NCBI GenBank assembly: GCA_020722645.1
Contig: DYKL01000172.1
Location: 1-7,379 of the forward strand
Length of the DNA stretch: 7,379 nt
Source: Acetofilamentum sp.
Lineage (GTDB): Bacteria > Bacteroidota > Bacteroidia > Bacteroidales > JAFGUD01
Direction: 5' to 3'
Part shown: in pieces, positions 1 through 5,432 of the stretch
Layout: each line of letters opens with the position of its first letter
How positions within the stretch are numbered: the stretch's first letter is position 1
Made by a program: the position numbers and the translations under genes
The notes under the pieces: generated by a model
Database searches by the model: none
The model's input: only the letters and a program-made list of their open reading frames with translations
Told to the model about the DNA's origin: nothing

Positions 1-188
1 TCCGGACTTGATGTTCCAATTCCAACATATCCACCGGTATGACAAATATTTCCGGCAGTTGGTTCTGTTTTTGCTGTAATATAGTTTTGAGAAAAAATCA
101 TTGTTGGGAAAGATATTAAAAACATAATACAAATATAAAAAATAATACTATTTTTTACCCCCCCCAATTTTGTAAATAACTGTTTCAT
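1..188 (-). CDS. Secreted surface protein with GIGT-x-SP motif, N-terminal part only
   Basis: This is the first 62 codons of a gene that runs off the left edge, starting at the ATG at 188-186. It begins with a typical signal peptide: Lys residues in the first 12 positions, a hydrophobic core at about residues 14-29, and a likely cleavage after the S-Q at 33-34. The mature part has an H-T-G-G-Y-V-G-I-G-T-S-S-P stretch (residues 50-62). The V-G-I-G-T-x-x-P motif is common in large secreted Bacteroidota proteins, often ones resembling tail fibres or ending in an intramolecular chaperone domain, so a long extracellular repeat-type protein is expected. Function cannot be named from this fragment. 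Codons 8-11 contain eight consecutive G (plus strand 158-165), giving L-G-G-V between the basic N-region and the hydrophobic core. This is striking in such AT-rich DNA. An in-frame ATG at codon 22 (125-123) could only start a shortened signal peptide without its basic end. A good promoter lies about 60 bases upstream. Confidence 0.8.
   Translation of the reverse strand, partial: MKQLFTKLGGVKNSIIFYICIMFLISFPTMIFSQNYITAKTEPTAGNICHTGGYVGIGTSSP
158..165 (-). repeat. G8 homopolymer tract in signal-peptide codons
   Basis: Eight C on the plus strand read as eight G in the gene starting at 188. With G8 the frame is open. With G7 the next codon after the tract is TAA, and with G9 the frame reaches TAG three codons later. 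Single-base slippage would therefore switch the protein off. Slippage itself is inferred, not observed. Confidence 0.85.
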
Positions 189-248
189 AATGAGATATGT
201 TTATTATTTGTTAGTAAATAGTGTAATAAAAAATTTATAATATTGCAA

Positions 249-278
249 CAAAGGTAAAATTTAAAATGACAAAACAAA
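249..278 (-). promoter_or_regulatory. Bacteroidota-type promoter for the gene starting at 188
   Basis: On the minus strand a TTTG box (278-275) is followed after 18 bases by TACCTTTG (256-249). This fits the Bacteroidota -33 TTTG / -7 TAnnTTTG pattern. Transcription would begin near 243, leaving a leader of about 55 bases before the ATG at 188. Confidence 0.55.
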
Positions 279-300
279 TTTTTTTTTTGACGAATGTGTA

Positions 301-655
301 ATAACTGTCAGACACATCAGAAGTGCCTGACTGTTAATGCAAAGCACTTAAAAAAATCAATGTTTTTGCAATTTTGCAATATATAATTAACATAAAAATA
401 ATAATAAACAATATTTATTTATAACAACTGCCATAAATTTCATCAAAAAACCCGCAAATTTGACTTTATAAAAAGTCGAAACGCCTGAAAATGCGTTTTA
501 AGGGGTCGCCACAGCGTTTTAGTGTTTTTTTGCACTTTATATCAAAAAAAGAAAATAAATGCGTTAGAACGCAAATTTGAGGCACTTTTTTGAAAAAAGT
601 GATAATTTTTTGCTTAAAAAATTGTCAGACCCTTCCAAATGTGTCTGACAGTTAT
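301..655. mobile_element. 355-bp non-coding element with perfect 17-bp terminal inverted repeats (MITE/REP-pair-like)
   Basis: ATAACTGTCAGACACAT at 301-317 is the exact reverse complement of 639-655. Each end is also a palindrome in itself. The left end can fold from 303 to 335 (13-base arms, two mismatches, 7-base loop). The right end folds from 623 to 650 around TGTCAGAC/GTCTGACA. The interior has no ORF. It holds short hairpins at 462-477, 479-498 and 560-573, a 19-base palindrome at 583-601, and an 11-base direct repeat CGCAAATTTGA at 453 and 570. Inverted pairs of palindromes are the pattern of REP/REPIN elements moved by RAYT (Y1) transposases, and terminal inverted repeats also suit a MITE. 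No transposase lies in the window and I see no clear target duplication, so the mobile nature is inferred. Confidence 0.55.
583..601. terminator. Perfect 9-bp palindrome, terminator-like
   Basis: CACTTTTTT-G-AAAAAAGTG is a perfect palindrome followed on the plus strand by ATAATTTTTTG. It resembles an intrinsic terminator, but the stem is A/T-rich and therefore weak. It lies inside the 301-655 element. No plus-strand gene precedes it, so it may instead be structural to that element. Confidence 0.3.
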
Positions 656-725
656 GGTTTTAAACCGGCTTGCAAGCTAAAAACTTGCGTTTATTTAGGC
701 ATTTAAGACATAGTTTTAAACTCAA

Positions 726-848
726 TAATTCGTTAATTTATCAATTAGCGTCCTCCTGAGTAATAACGAAGGAAGCAAATTATTGATTTTCAATCAATTA
801 CTAATTTATTACATGTACAAAATCAATTTGCTGAATATTAACGAATTA
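726..848. repeat. 123-bp palindromic intergenic element with 12-bp inverted repeats
   Basis: TAATTCGTTAAT (726-737) is exactly the reverse complement of 837-848. Just inside are imperfectly paired arms, AGCAAATT..GATTTT (from about 774) against AAAATCAATTTGCT (about 819-832). A compact hairpin, ATTGATT-TTC-AATCAAT, lies at 782-798. The segment begins about 40 bases beyond the OmpA-domain stop at 888, so on the minus strand its hairpins could also end transcription of the large gene. The stretch GCGTCCTCCTGAG..CGAAGGAAGC (about 749-776) recalls the dispersed CCTGAG...CGAAGGA intergenic repeats seen in many bacteria; that likeness is from memory. Confidence 0.5.
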
Positions 849-887
849 CTTCAAAATATACCGAACTATTGAAACTAAAAGCTGTTA

Positions 888-1130
888 TCAATCAACAAAT
901 TTTATCTCCACTCTTCTGTTTTGCTGTCTCCCTTCTTCTGTATCATTGTCAGAAACAGGTTTAGAAGCACCAAATCCTTCGGCTGTTATTCTTGATGAAG
1001 AAATTCCGCATCCAACCATATAATTTTTAACTGAATTTGCCCGATTTTGAGACAAAATCAAATTATGGTTATCATCTCCCTCATTATCTGTATGTCCGTA
1101 GATTTCAATTTTCAGTTTTTGATTTTTTTT
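888..1130 (-). pseudogene. Out-of-frame C-terminal part of the OmpA domain of the large envelope protein
   Basis: This frame has no start of its own and is closed upstream by TGA at 1133-1131, but it encodes the missing remainder of the OmpA-like domain down to TGA at 890-888. Readable landmarks are I-E-I-Y-G-H-T-D-N-E-G-D, then L-S-Q-N-R-A-N-S-V, then I-T-A-E-G-F-G, and a closing R-Q-Q-N-R-R-V-E-I-K. The Asp of G-H-T-D and the Arg of S-Q-N-R lie 15 residues apart, the same spacing as the diaminopimelate-binding Asp271/Arg286 pair of Acinetobacter OmpA, so a peptidoglycan-binding domain is preserved. The conservation shows that the shift is recent, tolerated by slippage, or an assembly error. 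Removing one A, or adding two, in the tract at 1123-1131 joins this part to the upstream gene. Confidence 0.85.
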
Positions 1131-4100
1131 TCAGATAGGCTATAATACCGGACATCTTTTGTTTATCTATATCTTTCAAGCTATATTTATCAGTATCAAA
1201 AAACAAGTTTAAAACAACAACATCAGTCATTGAAAAATCGGGTTCGAGAATAAAATTTTTCTTCATTTTGTCAAGTGATGAAAATTCTGTCAAATCAATA
1301 ATTGTATCAGATGTGGAATACCCTGTTGTTTTTGCCTGAACACAATATTTTCTGTCGTAAGATAAATTTGTGAGATATTTGCCGGATTTGTTAGTTTTTG
1401 CAGCACCAATAAAAATAGTGTCTTCAACAATATCGAGCACATTAATTGTTGCTTCAATTGGTTTGCCGGTCAGAGCATCAGTAACGATTCCCGAAAGCTG
1501 AACGCTTCTTGGAACAAAACAATTACCCATCAAAGTTACTGATATAGGATTTGAAGCACCCTCAAAAGCAAATATAACGCCCATAGTTGTTCTTCTTGGT
1601 ACGATAGCATTATAAGTTGCATCAAAAACCAGACTTTCATCAGGATTTAAAATTTTATTTTCCAATTTGGTATGGAGTTCAAATTGCCCTTGTTCACCTC
1701 CGACAATATAAACTTTTGCAATCTTTATAGCCTCAGATGATGTGTTTTTAAGAATCGGCACCTGTAATCTTTTTTGTTCATCTTTTTTCAATGTGCCAAA
1801 ATCAATGTAAGTGTTTTTGACTTCAAATGGAATAGGTTTAGCCTGTGCAATGATTGTAGTTTTTATGGTATCAGTATGCAAAATAATAAGAATTTGAGCA
1901 GAATCAATTGTAGTTTCGTTTGAATAATACGAAAATTCAACATTTTTCCCAGAATATGGAGCTATTTTGAATGGAGGAAAACCTGAAACAAGTCCGAATT
2001 TATCGGAGTTTTTGCCCTCAAATTCAATTTTTTTGATTTCAATAGGATAACCGTTTTGATTGGTCAAAAAGTCAATAACATATTCCGATGTATTATAAGA
2101 AACGTAACCCGGGTCCATAACGACAGGTTTAGCATCAGGCAAACCACCTTCGATAGAGAAAAAATCGTCAGAAACATCAGTTTGTTTTACACGTTTGTAT
2201 GCAGACCACACCGGAATATAATTACCGGCACTTGCAATAATTCTTGTTCCGTCAGAATTAAAAGTAAAATCGTTAATTCTTCTGTTATATTCAATATCAA
2301 AAAGATAAACAAAATCAGGGAAATTATACATACTGATACTATTATTGTGTAAAACGCCTAATCTTTCATAAGTTGGGTCTAATTCGATTTTATCAATTTT
2401 GCTGTTATTCAAATTAACTTCCTGCTCTAACGACCAGTCTTTTGTGTTGTAAATTTTTATATTATTTTCATTATTTAAAATAATAACTTTTTGAGCATTT
2501 TCATAAAAAATAACATCAGTAATTTTGTTTTTTATTTCTTTGTGATATACATTTTTGTAATTATTTATATCATAAAAAAACAAATCATAGTCATCAATAA
2601 TATAAAATAGGTTTGTATCGGCAATATATCCGATTTCATCAAGATAATTAATGTCGGTATTTATTTTAAAGGCAGTTTTACCGGAACTTATATCCCAAAT
2701 TTTCACTTCACCATCAGTCGAAGCAGTTGCAAAAAAATTTCCGTCATTACTATAAGCGACATCAGTAATGGGTTTTTTGTGAATTTTTTTAAACGTAATA
2801 CCTAAAAAATTTTTGTTTTTAATTTGATTTGAAACAATGAAACTATTAGTGTTCCTGAAAATAATTTTGTCATTGCTGATTTCGGCAAACTCTTGTTGAT
2901 TTGGACTTAGTTCAACGGAATAAATTTGATAATCAGGTGTTATCACGCCATTAAAAATTGATTTTGTCATATTTAAAGAACCGGCAAAACTTCTTCCTGA
3001 AACAAAAATGGTTTTGTTGTCAGAAAATATTTCAACATTGTTAGATGATTTAGTCAATTTAGATTCATATTGCAAGTATGAAGTCAGATTGTGAGTTATT
3101 CTCATTAAACAACTGTCGCTTCTTGTTCCCGGCACAGAAAAACCAAATTCAAAATTAGCACCGCTACCCAAATATTGATAACTTTTGCCGCCATCAACAC
3201 TAATTGCAACTAAAATAGAGTCATATTGACTCACACCTTCCCATGTAGCATTAGAAAAAGACGATATTCCTAATTTTTCACCACCATTAGGATATGTCAA
3301 AATCAAATTATTGTTAAAAGGGTCATTATTAGGAGTTCCGCCATACAAATAAACATTTTTCACCTTACACTTGTCAGAAACAAGAGTAATTTTATCATTT
3401 ATATACAAACTGTCTTTGGGTATAAATTTAACGATAAATTCAGTTTTTTTACCATTAGCAATAGTCAAAGGCAATGCAACAGGCGGAATAATCTGAAAAA
3501 CATCAGGATTTTTGCTGACAATTTCTGTTATTGTAAAGTTGTCATTTTTAGCAGTGTATGTAATTTTATTAACAGCGGTATCTCCAACTTCAACACTTCC
3601 AAAGTCAATCAAATCACTGCTTGGATTCAATTGAATCAGCATTTTTTGGGGATAAGTAAACGGCATAAAATATTTTACATTTTTATACTGAATATCAAAA
3701 CCATCATAAGAAGCCTGACAAACCGGTTTTATTTCCCATGAAATTTTTCCGAATTCAGTTTCCATAATTTTGTTCAGAATTTTTGTGTAAACATTTAATG
3801 CTTGTTCATTGGAAAAGACATTCGGGAAACATTCGCCGTTAGTTCCTTTTGCAATTATTTCAAGCACAGAAGGCATAGGCATATTGACAGTAATTGGATA
3901 AATAGCGACTTCTTGATTTTTTGCATTGGAAATAATTGAATTAGAATTGCCTGTACCAAGCCCATCTGTAAGAAAAATAACAACTTTTTTTTCGTACTGT
4001 GCATTTTGCATAATTTCTAATGCTCCGGCAGGTTTTACCAAAAGACCTTTATCGTAGTCCGTACCTCCTATTGCATTAATTTTAGAAACTGCATCAATTA

Positions 4101-4524
4101 ATTTATCTTTGTTCTTATAAAAATCTAAATTCAGGAAATTTCCATTATCAAAAGTAGAGATAGCGATTTCGCAACTGTACAAAGGAGTAAGATTTATAAA
4201 AGTAATAGCAGCTTGTTTAGCCATCTCGATATTTTCGCCGGACATAGAGCCGGAAACGTCTATTGTCAGAATAATTGAAGCTTTTTGTAATTTTGTTGAA
4301 CGTTTGGGAGGGGTTAAATCTTTAATTTTAAAATCTTCATCTTTCATTTTTATGCTGAAATCTGAGAAACTGACATCTTCCACTACCTTATTTTCGCTGT
4401 CTAAAATCAAATAATTTGCTGTAATCAAAGGAAGTTTTGTAGTATCAATATCAAAAATCATAAATTTTTGCGAAAACATAGCCGAATGAATAATTATCAG
4501 CATAAAAATCATTTTTAGTTTCAT
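1105..4524 (-). CDS. Giant envelope protein: VWA, Ig-like/ASH, WD40-type propeller, CPD-regulatory-like and (frameshifted) OmpA domain
   Basis: The ATG at 4524-4522 is chosen because it opens a clean signal peptide (basic M-K-L-K, hydrophobic core, F-S-Q at the cleavage site); a TTG at 4578 would add 18 unlikely residues. This frame gives 1139 residues. Domains in order: VWA at about 81-257 with metal site D-V-S-G-S (89-93), Thr155 and Asp187; an ASH/HYDIN-like Ig fold at about 300-395; a second Ig-like domain at 406-478 (Y-P-N-G-G-E-K, V-D-G-G-K-S-Y); a WD40-type propeller at about 527-775 with one canonical repeat ending K-I-W-D (608-611) and weaker blades; two ASH-like domains at about 797-894 and 899-1004; a carboxypeptidase-regulatory-like domain at about 1007-1094; and the start of an OmpA domain from about 1099. 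The propeller / CPD-like / OmpA tail recalls PorE of the type IX secretion system, but the VWA front differs and no por genes are nearby, so no symbol is given. The product is probably exported to the periplasm or outer membrane and tethered to peptidoglycan by its OmpA end. As written, it stops eight codons after an A9 tract, before the peptidoglycan-binding residues. No convincing promoter was found directly upstream. Confidence 0.88.
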   Translation of the reverse strand: MKLKMIFMLIIIHSAMFSQKFMIFDIDTTKLPLITANYLILDSENKVVEDVSFSDFSIKMKDEDFKIKDLTPPKRSTKLQKASIILTIDVSGSMSGENIEMAKQAAITFINLTPLYSCEIAISTFDNGNFLNLDFYKNKDKLIDAVSKINAIGGTDYDKGLLVKPAGALEIMQNAQYEKKVVIFLTDGLGTGNSNSIISNAKNQEVAIYPITVNMPMPSVLEIIAKGTNGECFPNVFSNEQALNVYTKILNKIMETEFGKISWEIKPVCQASYDGFDIQYKNVKYFMPFTYPQKMLIQLNPSSDLIDFGSVEVGDTAVNKITYTAKNDNFTITEIVSKNPDVFQIIPPVALPLTIANGKKTEFIVKFIPKDSLYINDKITLVSDKCKVKNVYLYGGTPNNDPFNNNLILTYPNGGEKLGISSFSNATWEGVSQYDSILVAISVDGGKSYQYLGSGANFEFGFSVPGTRSDSCLMRITHNLTSYLQYESKLTKSSNNVEIFSDNKTIFVSGRSFAGSLNMTKSIFNGVITPDYQIYSVELSPNQQEFAEISNDKIIFRNTNSFIVSNQIKNKNFLGITFKKIHKKPITDVAYSNDGNFFATASTDGEVKIWDISSGKTAFKINTDINYLDEIGYIADTNLFYIIDDYDLFFYDINNYKNVYHKEIKNKITDVIFYENAQKVIILNNENNIKIYNTKDWSLEQEVNLNNSKIDKIELDPTYERLGVLHNNSISMYNFPDFVYLFDIEYNRRINDFTFNSDGTRIIASAGNYIPVWSAYKRVKQTDVSDDFFSIEGGLPDAKPVVMDPGYVSYNTSEYVIDFLTNQNGYPIEIKKIEFEGKNSDKFGLVSGFPPFKIAPYSGKNVEFSYYSNETTIDSAQILIILHTDTIKTTIIAQAKPIPFEVKNTYIDFGTLKKDEQKRLQVPILKNTSSEAIKIAKVYIVGGEQGQFELHTKLENKILNPDESLVFDATYNAIVPRRTTMGVIFAFEGASNPISVTLMGNCFVPRSVQLSGIVTDALTGKPIEATINVLDIVEDTIFIGAAKTNKSGKYLTNLSYDRKYCVQAKTTGYSTSDTIIDLTEFSSLDKMKKNFILEPDFSMTDVVVLNLFFDTDKYSLKDIDKQKMSGIIAYLKKKSKTEN
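1123..1131 (-). repeat. A9 tract at the frame break of the OmpA domain
   Basis: Nine T on the plus strand read as CTG-AAA-AAA-AAA in the gene. With eight A (or eleven) the frame runs on as L-K-K-N-Q-K-L-K-I-E-I-Y-G-H-T-D, an ordinary OmpA sequence, and the protein is 1211 residues from the ATG at 4524. With nine A it ends at TGA 1107-1105, and with ten A it also stops within seven codons of the CTG. A simple -1 ribosomal slip would not restore it; a +1 shift, or RNA polymerase dropping one A or adding two, would. Confidence 0.85.
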
Positions 4525-4712
4525 TTTATTCAGATTTTTGAGATTTAAAAAATTTTCAACTATTGGGAAATTAAACAAAAAGATAATATTTTTTAATTTA
4601 TGAGAAAAACAAAAAATTGTCTGAAAATATTGTTAGTTTGTTAATATTAATTTTTTTGCAGGCTGTTCTTGGCTTGGATAATTTAAAATATATTTCGATA
4701 GAAGCAAAAAAT

Positions 4713-4720
4713 TATCTTTG
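4713..4720 (+). promoter_or_regulatory. Plus-strand TATCTTTG box without a gene
   Basis: TATCTTTG matches the Bacteroidota -7 consensus exactly. About 16 bases upstream only TTTC is present in place of TTTG. No plus-strand ORF follows, but two hairpins do (4753-4771 and 4788-4831). It may be chance or the promoter of a small RNA. Confidence 0.25.
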
Positions 4721-4752
4721 AGTTCAGTATAAAAAGGTCGTAAAAAGCAAAC

Positions 4753-4771
4753 CAAAATCTACAAGATTTTG
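4753..4771. other. Short perfect hairpin
   Basis: CAAAATC (4753-4759) pairs with GATTTTG (4765-4771) around a 5-base loop. It sits downstream of the plus-strand TATCTTTG box and upstream of a larger hairpin. Its role is unknown. Confidence 0.35.
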
Positions 4772-4787
4772 ATTATCAAATAGTTAG

Positions 4788-4831
4788 AACTGATTGATTA
4801 TTCTTTGTAAAATACTATAAATCAATCAGTT
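4788..4831. other. Hairpin with perfect 12-bp stem
   Basis: AACTGATTGATT (4788-4799) pairs exactly with AATCAATCAGTT (4820-4831) around a 20-base loop. On the plus strand it is followed by a T-rich stretch (GTGTTTTATTTATTC), so it could act as a weak terminator. The core ATTGATT/AATCAAT is also the stem of the hairpin at 782-798, about 4 kb away. Confidence 0.45.
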
Positions 4832-4864
4832 GTGTTTTATTTATTCTTTTTTGATGTCTTTTTA

Positions 4865-5092
4865 TAACTGATGTTTGCCAAAACCCGAAACACAACACAT
4901 TTATAATCAATAAATTACATAAAAATAACACTTCGTTTAGTGACCACAAACGAAACTTATTGATAACAAATGGATTGCAAAAATAAATTTTTTTCAAATA
5001 TAAAACAATTATTGACCACAAAAAAATACTTTTTTCTATCATTTTATTTATTTACAGAGACTTAACTTGTTTTTTCGGGCAAACATCCGTTA
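4865..5092. repeat. Imperfect inverted-repeat pair about 230 bp apart
   Basis: GGCAAACATCAGTTA on the minus strand (4879-4865) matches GGCAAACATCCGTTA on the plus strand (5078-5092) at 14 of 15 positions. The space between holds a TTCGTTT/AAACGAA hairpin (4932-4954) and no gene. It may be the remains of a small mobile element, but 15 bases is little evidence. Confidence 0.35.
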
Positions 5093-5212
5093 CACATCTT
5101 TAAATATAGTAAAAGCTTATGCTTCGGCTTAGTGATTTTACCATGCATCCAAAACTATCATTTTTTCCCAAGCATAAATTGAACTTTTTGACTCATAAAA
5201 ACAATGGAATTT

Positions 5213-5418
5213 AGTTTCAGGTGAAAACACATAAAATAGGCAAAGTTTCAGTGGAAAACACCAGAAACACGTAAAGAATGAAAACACATAAAATAGGCAA
5301 AGTTTCAGGTGGAAAACACCAGAAACACGTAAAGAATGAAAACACATAAAATAGGCAAAGTTTCAGGTGGAAAACACCAGAAACACGTAAAAAATGAAAA
5401 CACATGAAATAGGCAAAG
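5213..5418. repeat. 58-bp tandem repeat, about 3.5 copies
   Basis: Near-identical units begin at 5223 (57 bp, one G missing), 5280 (58 bp) and 5338 (58 bp), followed by a 23-bp partial unit at 5396-5418. To the left, 5213-5222 is a broken end (AGTTTCAGGT) fused straight into the next unit at a shared GAAAACAC, the kind of junction made by slippage or unequal recombination. Each unit contains an imperfect hairpin, TTTC-A-GGTG..CACC-A-GAAA. There are no unique spacers, so it is not a CRISPR array. Two overlapping 62-69 codon minus-strand frames across it are by-products of the repeat. The array starts 14 bases beyond the ATPase stop and may affect its transcript end. Confidence 0.92.
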
Positions 5419-5432
5419 GAATGAAGTAAATT

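Larger units (their letters stand above)
4525..5212. other. Long non-coding gap with hairpins
   Basis: I see no convincing gene in this stretch of nearly 700 bases between the large envelope gene and the 58-bp repeat. It does hold hairpins at 4753-4771, 4788-4831 and 4932-4954, and a 15-base imperfect inverted pair at 4865-4879 and 5078-5092. The direct repeat TGACCACAAA occurs at 4941 and again near 5013. A 75-codon minus-strand frame (5042-4815) has no domain, RBS or family likeness that I recognise and is not called. No minus-strand TAnnTTTG box was found within 300 bases upstream of 4524. The nearest AT-rich match (TATATTTG, 5002-4995) is too weak to call. Confidence 0.6.

Noticed and set aside
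1105..1131. Programmed -1 ribosomal frameshift at the A9 tract
   Set aside because: A -1 slip leads to a stop within a few codons; only a +1 shift, or a change of -1 or +2 bases in the tract, reaches the OmpA frame.
2056..2352. 98-codon plus-strand frame
   Set aside because: It lies opposite the propeller-coding part of the large envelope gene and is a shadow of it.
4525..4578. Longer N-terminus of the large envelope protein from a TTG
   Set aside because: The ATG at 4524 directly opens a signal peptide; the 18 extra residues would bury it.
4815..5042. 75-codon minus-strand frame with hydrophobic stretches
   Set aside because: It spans hairpins and an inverted-repeat arm, and AT-rich DNA readily gives hydrophobic frames. 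I recognise no family and see no start signal.
5138..5405. Two overlapping minus-strand frames of 62-69 codons rich in Cys and Phe
   Set aside because: They are translations of the 58-bp repeat, in two frames at once, without a start context or domain.
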